The notes under the pieces are model-generated. The model was not told the DNA's origin. It saw only the letters and a list, made by a program, of their open reading frames with translations, and did no database searches. Shown in pieces: positions 15,027 through 23,262 of a stretch of 38,304 nucleotides of DNA. The translations under genes and the position numbers were made by a program. Source of the stretch: 2-12-FULL-60-25 sp964638165 (GTDB lineage Bacteria > Patescibacteriota > Patescibacteriia > 2-12-FULL-60-25); contig CAZWYJ010000001.1 in assembly GCA_964638165.1 (NCBI GenBank), forward strand, positions 1 through 38,304, in the 5' to 3' direction. How positions within the stretch are numbered: position 1 is the first letter of the stretch; the number at the start of each line of letters is the position of its first letter.

Positions 15027-18000
15027 ATGCAGCCCCATGCCTCGCAACGTACTGAAGAACAGCTCCCATCTTCGCAAGCGCACAACCAAAAAGACGTGAA
15101 AGCGCAAGCGAATGCCATTTGGGATTACGTGACGTCCGTCCGAACCGTCCGAAAACGCGATGGACGAATCGAAGATTTTGATGCGGAAAAATTAAAACGG
15201 TCCATTCAATCAGCCTTCGTTTCAAGTGGCCAGCAAAAAAACACTAAGAGCGTCGAACAAACGGTTTCGAGCGTTCTCGGACGCCTCGCAAAAAGGTTCA
15301 ACGGCGTTCACGTTCCGGGAACGGATGAAATTCGCGAGATCGTTTCCATGACCCTGATCGATCGAAACGAAAGCCATATTTGCAAACGGTACCTCGGGCA
15401 ACGACTCGATCCCCATCGTACATCCGATGCCCCCGTGTACGGAAAAGGAATTCGCATCGAACGATTCTTCACGCAATCGAACATCCATCCGTACGATGCC
15501 ATCACATGGGAACGTCGAGACGCACAGATCACCAACGCAAAAGGAGAAATCGTCTTCGAGCAAAAGGATGTCGAAATCCCGGCCTTCTACAGCCAGACCG
15601 CAACGAATATCCTCGTTTCAAAATACTTCCGTGGTCGGCTTGAAACGCCGGAGCGGGAAACAAGCGTGAAGCAGATGATTGATCGCGTGGCAAAAACGAT
15701 CGCCCAATTCGGACGGCTCGGCGGATACTTCATGGAAGAAACGGACGCGGAAGCCTTTGAGGATGAGCTGACGGACATCCTCGTGAACCAGCGCGCCGCA
15801 TTCAACTCTCCGGTATGGTTCAATGTGGGCGTGAATCCGAATCCACAGTGCTCCGCATGCTTCATAAACTCGGTGAGTGATGACATGCGATCAATTTTAG
15901 GTCTCTCGATCACGGAAGGCATGCTTTTTAAAGGTGGCTCCGGGGCCGGCTCCAACCTCTCCCGATTACGTAGCTCAAAAGAGAAGCTCGGCGGATCATC
16001 CGGATACTCTTCGGGCCCCGTTTCGTTCATGAGGGGATTGGATGCCTTTGCGGGCGTCATTCGCTCCGGTGGAAAAACGCGTCGCGCCGCGAAGATGGTC
16101 ATCCTCAATGTCGAGCACCCGGATATTACAAAATTCATCTGGTGCAAGGCGAAGGAAGAGAAGAAGGCGCACACGCTCATTGATGCCGGATACGACGGAT
16201 CCATTGATGGGGAAGCCTACGCATCCATCTCCTACCAAAACGCCAATAACTCCGTCCGCGTCACGGATGAATTCATGAAGGCCGTTGAGACGGATACGGA
16301 TTTCTGGACCACGTATGTTCTCACCGAAGAGCCCTGTGAGCGCTTCAAGGCGCGCGAGCTCATGCGACAAATCGCGCAGGCCGCGTGGGAGTGCGGCGAT
16401 CCGGGAATCCAGTACGATACAACCGTCAACGACTGGCACACCTGCGCCAATTCCGATCGCATCTACGCTTCCAACCCATGCTCCGAATACATGTTCTTGG
16501 ACGACAGTGCGTGCAACCTGGCATCCGTCAACCTCATGAAATGCCGACGCGCGGACGGGACATTTGACGTTGATGCGTATAAGCACATCTGTAAAACGAT
16601 GATCACGGCCCAAGAAGTCTTGGTTGATTTCTGCAGTTACCCAACACCGGCCATTGAACAAAACTCATGGGACTACCGACCGCTTGGTTTGGGATACGCC
16701 AACCTCGGCGCACTCCTGATGAGTCGGGGACTCGCGTACGATGGAGACGAGGGGCGTAACCTTGCAGCCGCGTTCACCTCCATCATGTCGGGTGTCGCGT
16801 ACGAGCAATCCGCAAAGATCGCGGAAAAACTCGGGGCATTCCGCTGGTACCGCAAGAACGAAGAGCCCATGATCCGCGTCATTCGAAAGCACCGCGATGC
16901 CGCCTACCGCATTGATCCGCGCGGCGTTCCGAGTGATATCCTGCAGGAAGCGCGAACATCGTGGGATCGCGCCCTTGAGGAAGGGGAGCGGAACGGGTAC
17001 CGGAATGCGCAAATTTCCCTCCTCGCCCCCACCGGAACGATCGGATTCCTCATGGACTGCCAGACGACGGGCATCGAACCACCCATCGCCCTCGTGTCGT
17101 ACAAGTGGCTCGTAGGCGGAGGCATGCTCAAACTCGTGAACGAAACCGTTCCGGAGGCGCTTCACGCTCTCGGATATCGTGAAACGGAAATTCGGGACAT
17201 TCTCGCTTTCATTGATGAGCACGACACGATCGAAAATGCTCCCCATCTCAAATCAGAGCACCTCTCGGTCTTCGACTGCGCCTTCAAGGCAGCCCAGGGA
17301 ACGCGTTCCATTCTCCCGATGGGCCATATCAAAATGATGGCCGCGGTCCAGCCATTCCTCTCCGGCGCCATATCAAAAACCGTTAATATGCCAAAGGATG
17401 CAACGGTTGAAGATGTGATGGAAACGTACATCGAGGGATGGAAGATGGGTCTGAAAGCCATTGCCATTTACCGCGACGGTTGTAAGCGTTCCCAGCCCAT
17501 CACAACGAGTAAGGAAGAAACGAAAACCGAAAAGACATCAGCGACGACCACGCCTCAGCCGACCGCGGCCGTGCCGATCATGACCGCAACGACGGCCCCG
17601 GTGACTGATGGCACCGAGCTGTTCCAGGCACGACGGCGGCGGCTTCCGGATGAGCGAAAGGCGATCACGCATAAATTCCGCATTGGCGTTCACGAGGGCT
17701 TTATCACGGTCGGCCTCTACAATGACGGAACCCCCGGGGAAATCTTCATCACGATGAGCAAGGAGGGGAGTACGCTTTCCGGACTGCTCGATTCCTTCGC
17801 CACATCCGTTTCGATCGGACTGCAGTACGGCGTACCGCTCAAAAAACTTGTGAACAATTTTGCGCACGTGCGGTACGAGCCATCCGGCTTCACGAACAAT
17901 CCGAATATTCGCATGGCAAAATCCATTACGGATTACATCTTCCGCTGGCTCGCACTCAAGTTCCTGCCGTCAGAAGATCGTCAGGCGCTTGGCCTCAAGG

Positions 18001-18245
18001 TTGATGATGAGCTCGTCCCGACATCGGATCACGGCGGGGCCATGCTCGAAGAGCCGTCCGAGGAAGAGAAGCAGGCGAGTCTCCTCGATCTCCAAAAGAC
18101 ATCCGAACCCGGCGCGGATAAGCTCACATCCATGTTCGACAATCAATCCGATGCTCCGCTCTGCGATACCTGCGGATCCATCATGGTTCGTAATGCCGCG
18201 TGCTATAAGTGCCTGAATTGCGGGAATACGAGTGGTTGTTCCTAA
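15027..18245 (+). CDS. nrdJ: adenosylcobalamin-dependent (class II) ribonucleotide reductase
   Basis: Makes deoxyribonucleotides without oxygen or a separate radical subunit, using adenosylcobalamin. From the ATG at 15027 it has 1072 residues; an in-frame TTG at 14979 lies next to the leader terminator and is less likely. An ATP-cone domain (VRTVRKRDGRIEDFD onward, about 35-125) suggests overall activity control. The barrel carries NPCSE with Cys485 and Glu487, which hold the thiyl radical and assist, and PTGTIG beginning at Pro668. A long variable linker follows, then a C-terminal domain and a Cys cluster (CDTCG at 1046-1050 and CYKCLNCG near 1063-1070), the zinc and thiol-shuttle tail usual in NrdJ. 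No nrdB-like subunit is present here. NrdR boxes precede it. Confidence 0.95.
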   Translation: MQPHASQRTEEQLPSSQAHNQKDVKAQANAIWDYVTSVRTVRKRDGRIEDFDAEKLKRSIQSAFVSSGQQKNTKSVEQTVSSVLGRLAKRFNGVHVPGTDEIREIVSMTLIDRNESHICKRYLGQRLDPHRTSDAPVYGKGIRIERFFTQSNIHPYDAITWERRDAQITNAKGEIVFEQKDVEIPAFYSQTATNILVSKYFRGRLETPERETSVKQMIDRVAKTIAQFGRLGGYFMEETDAEAFEDELTDILVNQRAAFNSPVWFNVGVNPNPQCSACFINSVSDDMRSILGLSITEGMLFKGGSGAGSNLSRLRSSKEKLGGSSGYSSGPVSFMRGLDAFAGVIRSGGKTRRAAKMVILNVEHPDITKFIWCKAKEEKKAHTLIDAGYDGSIDGEAYASISYQNANNSVRVTDEFMKAVETDTDFWTTYVLTEEPCERFKARELMRQIAQAAWECGDPGIQYDTTVNDWHTCANSDRIYASNPCSEYMFLDDSACNLASVNLMKCRRADGTFDVDAYKHICKTMITAQEVLVDFCSYPTPAIEQNSWDYRPLGLGYANLGALLMSRGLAYDGDEGRNLAAAFTSIMSGVAYEQSAKIAEKLGAFRWYRKNEEPMIRVIRKHRDAAYRIDPRGVPSDILQEARTSWDRALEEGERNGYRNAQISLLAPTGTIGFLMDCQTTGIEPPIALVSYKWLVGGGMLKLVNETVPEALHALGYRETEIRDILAFIDEHDTIENAPHLKSEHLSVFDCAFKAAQGTRSILPMGHIKMMAAVQPFLSGAISKTVNMPKDATVEDVMETYIEGWKMGLKAIAIYRDGCKRSQPITTSKEETKTEKTSATTTPQPTAAVPIMTATTAPVTDGTELFQARRRRLPDERKAITHKFRIGVHEGFITVGLYNDGTPGEIFITMSKEGSTLSGLLDSFATSVSIGLQYGVPLKKLVNNFAHVRYEPSGFTNNPNIRMAKSITDYIFRWLALKFLPSEDRQALGLKVDDELVPTSDHGGAMLEEPSEEEKQASLLDLQKTSEPGADKLTSMFDNQSDAPLCDTCGSIMVRNAACYKCLNCGNTSGCS

Positions 18246-18257
18246 ACTGACGCATCC

Positions 18258-18291
18258 GGGGCGCGGGGCGCAGAGCACAGGGCGCGGGGGG
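18258..18291. repeat. GGGGCGC heptamer tract after nrdJ
   Basis: Consecutive 7-bp words GGGGCGC, GGGGCGC, AGAGCAC, AGGGCGC, GGGGGG start at 18258, 12 bases after the nrdJ stop. The same words make up the palindrome at 19580-19647. Confidence 0.8.
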
Positions 18292-18310
18292 ACCCGCACA
18301 AACAAAAATA

Positions 18311-18392
18311 GAAAAAGATGCCTCAATCTATCCCGATAATTATCCCGATGGTTATCGGGATAGATCAGGATGGACATCGGGGCGTCTTTTTT
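18311..18392. terminator. two-way terminator of TATCCCGAT palindromes after nrdJ
   Basis: AAAAAGATGCC (18312-18322) pairs with GGCGTCTTTTTT (18381-18392). Inside, ATCTATCCCGATAA (18326-18339) pairs exactly with 18352-18365. A-rich and T-rich ends on the two sides allow termination in both directions. The right side contains GATGGACATCGGGGCG, shared with 5084-5099. Confidence 0.75.
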
Positions 18393-18500
18393 GTCCGTCT
18401 ATACGACTTTACAGAAAGACCATTTGAGCGTACCATCCTGCGCGATCATAAAAAGACCGCTCCACGCACCAATAATGGCCGTCTGACGACGTTTCCACCC

Positions 18501-19103
18501 ATGTTACTCCTCACCCTCCTTTTTCTCTTCCTCCTGCTCTACGGTGTCACCCTGACCCTCCTGTGGGGGTGGGCGATCATCCACGCCTTTACCACGCCGC
18601 ATATCCCTTTTTCCCGACGAGGCTTATGGACGATCGCTCTCTGCTGCAACCCGCTCGCAAGCATGTGGTACTGGTACATCTGGAAGCGTTGGGCATTCTG
18701 GACGCTCTTCGCTCCGGCATTCATCTTTGCTGCTTTTTTCCCGCAACTCCTCGAAGCCGTGATTCGTATCTTAAGCATCCGTGAAATCGGGGACCGCTTT
18801 GTCCACATTGCCACGGTTATCCTCACGAATACCATTGACGTCATCCCGCTTCCGATCGCCATACCGCTTTTCGCATTTCCGTTCATCCTCCGTCTCGCGG
18901 CCCTAGCGCACCTCGGCGGAAACAATGAGCTTGAAGCTGCGGACCGAAACGACCACGCCGTGACATTCGCGCTCCCGCTCTTCGGATTCGGTGCGGCCAT
19001 GACCTATGCCCTCAAATGGCGACGCGGATGGGCCGTGGCGGGATTCTGCTGGCTCTTCCTCGCAAGCGGGGTCATCTGGTCGCTCTTGCGCTTCATTGCG
19101 TAG
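18501..19103 (+). CDS. orphan multi-span membrane protein
   Basis: Unrecognised 200-residue protein with about five hydrophobic segments: a Leu-rich first helix (residues 1-24), then segments near 42-58, 66-86, 108-135 and 155-198. Trp is frequent (SMWYWYIWKRWAFW). The ATG at 18501 is chosen because upstream in-frame codons run back through the nrdJ terminator. It converges with the minus-strand acidic protein gene, and both end at a shared terminator. Confidence 0.65.
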   Translation: MLLLTLLFLFLLLYGVTLTLLWGWAIIHAFTTPHIPFSRRGLWTIALCCNPLASMWYWYIWKRWAFWTLFAPAFIFAAFFPQLLEAVIRILSIREIGDRFVHIATVILTNTIDVIPLPIAIPLFAFPFILRLAALAHLGGNNELEAADRNDHAVTFALPLFGFGAAMTYALKWRRGWAVAGFCWLFLASGVIWSLLRFIA

Positions 19104-19108
19104 AATAC

Positions 19109-19193
19109 AATTTAGAATATAGAATATAGAAAAACACGAGCCGATCTGGCTCGTGTTTTTCTATATTCTATATTCTATATTCTATATTCTAAA
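19109..19193. terminator. bidirectional terminator flanked by TAGAATA heptamer arms
   Basis: A core hairpin AAAAACACGAGCC (19130-19142) - GATCT - GGCTCGTGTTTTT (19148-19160) with A and T runs at its ends sits between inverted heptamer arms: three units on the left (19112-19132) and four ATTCTAT/ATTCTAA units on the right (19165-19192). It lies exactly between the convergent stops at 19103 and 19194. The unequal unit number suggests recent gain or loss of whole heptamers. Confidence 0.88.
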
Positions 19194-19478
19194 TCACTCC
19201 TCCTCTCCAACACCGATGAAGTCCAGAGATTCTTCCTGCAAAAGTGACCGCTCCATCAGCTCAAGCTCCGTGAGTCCATCAATACCCAAGTCCTCGGATT
19301 CGGATTCACCCACATCTTCTTCCACGGTATCAATCGTCACGATAGTAACACCATCCAGCTCCTCTTCACCTTCACCCGGATCGCTAAAAGATTCAAGATC
19401 GACTTTTTCGATCGCATTCAGTCCCGAAGGATCCCACTCATCTTCATCGAACTCCGGTTCGCGTGGCACGATTGTCAT
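19194..19478 (-). CDS. highly acidic small protein of unknown function
   Basis: Unrecognised 94-residue protein from the ATG at 19478. About one third of residues are Asp or Glu, and there is no Cys and no membrane segment. The longer in-frame extension to 19673 would pass through a GC-rich palindrome whose two strands encode nearly the same peptide, so it is rejected. The acidic composition suggests a disordered or DNA-mimic-like protein or an interaction partner, but this is speculation. Its stop abuts the shared terminator. No strong ribosome binding site is visible. Confidence 0.5.
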   Translation of the reverse strand: MTIVPREPEFDEDEWDPSGLNAIEKVDLESFSDPGEGEEELDGVTIVTIDTVEEDVGESESEDLGIDGLTELELMERSLLQEESLDFIGVGEEE

Positions 19479-19579
19479 AAACGTCTCTGATTTCGCTTTT
19501 GATTTCTTGTAAGGGGTAACGGCGTCGAAGATAACAGGGGGTTTCAGAGATGTGAAGAAGGGGCGCCTGTGGATAAGAT

Positions 19580-19647
19580 GGGGCGCGGGGCGCAGATCGC
19601 GGGGCGCGGGAATTTCACCGCGCCCCGCGATCTGCGCCCCGCGCCCC
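19580..19647. repeat. perfect 30-bp-arm GC-rich palindrome of GGGGCGC heptamers
   Basis: Left arm 19580-19609 and right arm 19618-19647 are exact complements around an 8-base loop. The arm consists of GGGGCGC, GGGGCGC, AGATCGC, GGGGCGC and GG. It lies between the divergent acidic-protein and rmuC starts, where a terminator would not be expected. An exact DnaA box in minus orientation (19568-19576) lies 3 bases to its left. Confidence 0.92.
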
Positions 19648-19691
19648 AATTCTTGCCCATTCGCGTTCCGCATGAGAACCTATATCCCACC

Positions 19692-20753
19692 ATGGATCTC
19701 ATCCAGTTCATCATCATTATCCTCTTGGCAGCCATCGGTGTTGCGATATTTTGGCTCGCAATGCGCATGCGCTCCGCTCAAACGCCCACGCAGAACCAAG
19801 ACCCTCAGGCCCTCATCATCTTGCAAAACCAGATGAATGAGCTTTCCAAAAATCTCGGCGATCGCATGGGTGATACACATCAGGCCGTGCGCCAAAACTT
19901 CGCCGCGAGTGCGAGCATCGTTCGCGATGTTACGGAGAAGATGACGCGCATGGAGGAAACGGCCAAGCAAGTCCTCGACGTCACATCACAGCTCCAGCAA
20001 ATCCAGGACATGCTCAAAAATCCGAAACAGCGAGGCATCCTCGGGGAGTACTACCTGGAGACGCTCCTGCAAAATGTCCTCCCTCCGGAGAGCTACAAGA
20101 TGCAGTACGCGTTTGCGGATGGGGAGATCGTGGATGCCGCCGTATTCGTTCGCGACAAAATCGTTCCGATTGATTCAAAGTTTACCCTGGAGAATTACAA
20201 TCGGCTGATCGAAGCGGAAAATCCGTCCGAGCGCGATCGGCTGGAAAAACTTTTTATCGGCGACTTGAAAAAGCGCATTCAGGAAACGGCCAAGTACATT
20301 CGTCCGGAGGAGGGAACCATGGAATTCGCGTTCATGTTCATTCCCCATGAGGCCATGTACTACGATCTGCTCATCAATAAGATCGGGGCCGTTCAGGAAG
20401 ATACGGAGAACATCCTTCAACGCGCCGCAGGCACGTATCGCGTCATCGTGGTCTCCCCGACATCATTCCTCGCCTACCTCCAGACCGTCCTCCAGGGACT
20501 CAAGGCACTCAAGATTGAAGAACAGGCCGTGGAGATTCGCAAACGCGTCGGAGACCTCGGACGACACCTCTCGGCATACAATACGTTCTTCACGGGCATT
20601 GGAAAACATCTAAGCACGACCGTGAATCAGTACAATAGTGCAACGAAAGAACTACAGAAAATTGATAAAGACGTCCTACGCATTTCCGGAGAATCTCCGG
20701 AGATCGAAGCCCTTCTTATCGAAAAGCCATTAACGGAGCACGAATCTTCATAA
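19692..20753 (+). CDS. rmuC: RmuC-family DNA recombination protein
   Basis: Protein of 353 residues from the ATG at 19692, which puts an N-terminal transmembrane helix (about 3-24) at the start. A coiled-coil stretch (about 40-115) is followed by the RmuC domain, with KNPKQRGILGEYYLETLL, the nuclease-like strand VDAAVFVRDKIVPIDSKF and the late FMFIPHEAMYYDLL. The Asp and Asp-x-Lys arrangement resembles PD-(D/E)XK folds, and RmuC is thought to be a nuclease that limits inverted-repeat rearrangement. That role is noteworthy because a perfect 30-bp palindrome lies just upstream. The DUF218 gene begins 3 bp after its stop, so the two are probably cotranscribed. Confidence 0.9.
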   Translation: MDLIQFIIIILLAAIGVAIFWLAMRMRSAQTPTQNQDPQALIILQNQMNELSKNLGDRMGDTHQAVRQNFAASASIVRDVTEKMTRMEETAKQVLDVTSQLQQIQDMLKNPKQRGILGEYYLETLLQNVLPPESYKMQYAFADGEIVDAAVFVRDKIVPIDSKFTLENYNRLIEAENPSERDRLEKLFIGDLKKRIQETAKYIRPEEGTMEFAFMFIPHEAMYYDLLINKIGAVQEDTENILQRAAGTYRVIVVSPTSFLAYLQTVLQGLKALKIEEQAVEIRKRVGDLGRHLSAYNTFFTGIGKHLSTTVNQYNSATKELQKIDKDVLRISGESPEIEALLIEKPLTEHESS

Positions 20754-20756
20754 TTT

Positions 20757-21434
20757 ATGAGTGACTGGAACGGGGGATATAGCGACCTGCCATCAGGAAC
20801 ATTCGCCGCAATGCCGAAGCAACGTTTTCCGTGGCTATGGATCATGCTCGCCGGATTTATTATTATAAACTTTCTCCTCATTGCCGTGCTATCGGTACAG
20901 GTGAGCTATCGGCTCCGCATTCACAAGCAGATGCTCACGCTTCCGTATGATGCACAGGCGGCGATCATTCTCGGCGCCGCGCTCAAGCCGGACGGCTCCC
21001 TTTCTGATGTTCTTTCAGACCGCGTCAAAACCGGCGTAGAGCTCTATAAATCGCGATCCGTACGCTACCTCATCATGTCCGGCGACGACGGAAAGAATCA
21101 CCGAGACGAAGTGAGCGCGATGGCGAAGGCCGCACGAGAAGCCGGCGTGCCCACGAACGCGATCATCATAGACGGAAAAGGGTACCGCACCTACGAATCC
21201 TGCAAAAACGCCATTCAGACCCATAATGTCACCAAGGCCATTATCGTCACACAACGATTTCACTTGCCGCGCGCCCTCTTCCTCTGCAATGAGCTTGGAA
21301 TCGAGTCCTACGGGTATCCGGCGGATAAGCAAGAATATGCCAGCATCTCATGGTTTCAATTCCGCGATATTTTAGCGAGCGTAAAAGCGTTTTGGGACAT
21401 CTTTATTCGCCAGCCAAAATCACCAGTGACGTAG
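20757..21434 (+). CDS. DUF218/YdcF-SanA-like membrane-anchored protein
   Basis: Protein of 225 residues with one transmembrane helix (about 24-47) and a DUF218 domain outside it. The domain starts with AAIILGAALKPDGSLSDVL, followed by LIMSGDDG, the YRTYESCKNA segment and AIIVTQRFHLPRALF, all family hallmarks. SanA/ElyC/YdcF proteins act in envelope integrity, in some cases on undecaprenyl-linked sugars, but the reaction is not settled. It follows rmuC by 3 bp and ends just before a heptamer inverted repeat. Confidence 0.87.
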   Translation: MSDWNGGYSDLPSGTFAAMPKQRFPWLWIMLAGFIIINFLLIAVLSVQVSYRLRIHKQMLTLPYDAQAAIILGAALKPDGSLSDVLSDRVKTGVELYKSRSVRYLIMSGDDGKNHRDEVSAMAKAAREAGVPTNAIIIDGKGYRTYESCKNAIQTHNVTKAIIVTQRFHLPRALFLCNELGIESYGYPADKQEYASISWFQFRDILASVKAFWDIFIRQPKSPVT

Positions 21435-21437
21435 AAG

Positions 21438-21525
21438 TTAGAATTTAGAATACAGAATATGGAATATAGAACGAGGAAGGATTCATTCCAATTCAATATT
21501 CCATATTCTGTATTCTAAATTCTAA
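21438..21525. repeat. 30-bp inverted repeat of TTAGAAT-type heptamers
   Basis: Left arm 21438-21467 (TTAGAAT, TTAGAAT, ACAGAAT, ATGGAAT, AT) is exactly complementary to 21496-21525, with a 28-base loop. It starts 3 bases after the DUF218 stop. The word order nearly matches the single-arm tract at 34510-34565, so the two are related copies. Confidence 0.9.
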
Positions 21526-21561
21526 AAAATCTCCCGCACGGATTTCCAATCCGGCGGGAGA
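21524..21561 (-). terminator. intrinsic terminator of the 172-residue orphan gene
   Basis: On the minus strand a stem formed by TCTCCCGC and GCGGGAGA (plus-strand 21530-21537 and 21554-21561), with GGATT/AATCC inside, is followed by TTTTTT (21529-21524). It lies about 80 bp past the stop at 21639. Confidence 0.85.
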
Positions 21562-21638
21562 GAAGGGGAGAGGGGCATAGCCCCTCTCGAGAGGCGTGAG
21601 GTCGCGTGGCTCAAAAAGCTCTACGCGAAATATTTTTG

Positions 21639-22157
21639 CTAGGAAAAGAATCCCAACCGTCCGATAACGTAAACAGTTGGAGACTTCTTGTTTCGAGCCA
21701 TCAGAGAAGTTGGATGCGGAATGGGATCCTTCCTATTTTTCAAGCCCGCTATTTCCGTCTTTAACTCTCTTTCATTCTCCTTCCAGACGTCCGGAAACAG
21801 CTCCTGAATCCGCTCAAACATACCCGAGATTCGACAGCATGCCCTGAGGATTCGAGAATGATGCGTGACGAGTTCGCCCATGCAATCCAGTTCCTCCGGA
21901 ATAGGGGTCCGCATCCGAAGATCTGGCAGAGATCGGTACATGATGGTTCGCACCAAACAGTCCCACGGACTCTTCTTGAGCCGAATGCCGATGCACGCAA
22001 TGCGCACCAGGATGCGCACGGCTTCGGGATCCGCCTGTTTGAGGCGATCCTGCCGAGCCAATTCTTCGAACCACTGCTGGAAAGCCAGCACGTTGTTGGA
22101 GCAACCGTTTGCGGTCCTGAGCTCCATGGCCGACTTCTGAATGGCACTATTCTGCAC
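21639..22157 (-). CDS. orphan soluble protein with GTG start
   Basis: Unrecognised 172-residue protein. The start is GTG at 22157, fixed by a textbook ribosome binding site, AAGGAG, seven bases upstream, and a clear intrinsic terminator follows. It is predicted largely helical, with conserved-looking Trp/Cys residues (WDCLVRTIMYR; ILRACCRI) and a basic tail. There are no membrane segments and no signal peptide. Competing plus-strand frames over the same DNA have no such signals. It is the first of several unrecognised genes between 21639 and 24942. Confidence 0.75.
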   Translation of the reverse strand: MQNSAIQKSAMELRTANGCSNNVLAFQQWFEELARQDRLKQADPEAVRILVRIACIGIRLKKSPWDCLVRTIMYRSLPDLRMRTPIPEELDCMGELVTHHSRILRACCRISGMFERIQELFPDVWKENERELKTEIAGLKNRKDPIPHPTSLMARNKKSPTVYVIGRLGFFS

Positions 22158-22309
22158 GACTCACTCCTTTGTGAAAACCAAAAACGCTCTCCTATTGCGT
22201 TTTGGCGACCGCGAATATATCAAAAAAGAAAAGAGTCGTAAAGGGGGGCTCGTCGCCTTCCTAACTTTCCTCACCCCAAGCGCGTCGCGATCTGCTATAC
22301 TGTTTTGGT

Positions 22310-22372
22310 ATGGCCAAAGGCAATAATGCGCAGCAGAGAAACAAGAAGAAGCCGAAAACAAAAAAGAAGTAG
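22310..22372 (+). CDS. tiny Lys-rich basic peptide, 20 residues
   Basis: The frame encodes MAKGNNAQQRNKKKPKTKKK and then TAG. Eight of the last nine residues, except Pro and Thr, are Lys, and the whole has a strong positive charge, fitting an RNA- or ribosome-binding peptide. TATACT at 22296-22301 would start transcription close to the ATG, so the message would be nearly leaderless. There is no ribosome binding site and no good -35 element. Small MAKG-starting Lys-rich proteins exist in other bacteria, as I recall, but I cannot confirm homology. Chance is possible at this length. Confidence 0.4.
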   Translation: MAKGNNAQQRNKKKPKTKKK

Positions 22373-22433
22373 TCTTTTCTTCATCGTGGCATCCATCAGG
22401 ATGTTCGCGATTCGAAAAATACCCGTATTCCCG

Positions 22434-22462
22434 TTGACATTTCGGGTCTGTTTTGCTATAAA
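22434..22462 (+). promoter_or_regulatory. consensus sigma-70-type promoter of the TsaC gene
   Basis: TTGACA (22434-22439), a 17-bp spacer and TATAAA (22457-22462) form a near-perfect promoter. The gene starts 38 bases downstream of the -10 element. Confidence 0.88.
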
Positions 22463-22500
22463 ACGGCCTCGTGTAGCAGTCTCTTTACAGAAGGATGAAG

Positions 22501-23133
22501 ATGCGTATTCTCGATATCAATACTGAAGAAAAATTTACCCGGGCTGTTCGCGCGGCTGTTGCCGTATTACAAACAAGGGGAGTGATCGTCACTCCAACCG
22601 AAACCTCATACGGGTTGTGCGGCGATCCAAAAAGTCTCGCGGCGCTGCACGCGATCTACCACATTAAGAGTAGAGAGACCGCCAAAGCCCTCCCGCTCGT
22701 TGCTTGCGACCTCGAACAGGTGCAGGAATCCTTTTCCATGTCTCCGGCTGAAATCAAGATCGCCGAAGCGTACTGGCCAGGGCCACTCACCATTCTCCTG
22801 AAACCGAGGGACGCGAACGCGCGAAATCTATTTCGCCACGTCACGAAGGACGAGACGGTCGCCATTCGCGTTTCTTCGCATCCGTTCATTCAAGCCGTCG
22901 CGCGCGAATTCGGTTTTCCGATCACGGCAACATCCGCAAATATCAGCGGGGAACCGCCGTGCCTCTCCGGCGACGAGGTCATCGAGACATTTAAGGACCA
23001 ACCCCAAGACCGACAGCCGGATATCCTCATCAACGGCGGTCAACTGCCGAAAAGTGAACCGTCCACCATCATCCGCGTCTGCGCAGACGGCGAGATACGC
23101 GTTGTCCGACAGGGCGCGATCGCGGTCGAGTAA
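22501..23133 (+). CDS. tsaC: threonylcarbamoyl-AMP synthase (Sua5/YrdC/YciO family)
   Basis: Uses threonine, bicarbonate and ATP to make threonylcarbamoyl-AMP, the first step of t6A modification at position 37 of ANN-reading tRNAs. The 210-residue protein holds a single YrdC domain: GVIVTPTETSYGLCGDP near the start, the KSRETAKALPL nucleotide-binding loop (family KxR..KPL), WPGPLTILL and the late ITATSANISGEPP. There is no Sua5 C-terminal domain. The ATG at 22501 is preferred over 22495 because AGAAGG then sits at proper spacing. YciO paralogues share the fold, so the role is likely but not proven. Confidence 0.9.
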   Translation: MRILDINTEEKFTRAVRAAVAVLQTRGVIVTPTETSYGLCGDPKSLAALHAIYHIKSRETAKALPLVACDLEQVQESFSMSPAEIKIAEAYWPGPLTILLKPRDANARNLFRHVTKDETVAIRVSSHPFIQAVAREFGFPITATSANISGEPPCLSGDEVIETFKDQPQDRQPDILINGGQLPKSEPSTIIRVCADGEIRVVRQGAIAVE

Positions 23134-23262
23134 GCCCCTGACGATCATCCGTTCGTCCTCATCCTCCCCTAATCATTACCCGGTCAGGGGAGTTGTGCTT
23201 TTTCCGGCATTTGACGAAAAGACGTCTATCATGAAAAGTACACCGCGGAAGGAGAGCAGGGT

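Noticed and set aside
19479..19691. In-frame N-terminal extensions of the acidic protein and of RmuC through 19580-19647
   Set aside because: Both strands of the palindrome encode almost the same GRGAQIAGRG-type peptide because the repeat is palindromic. This is a property of the DNA, not of two real proteins.
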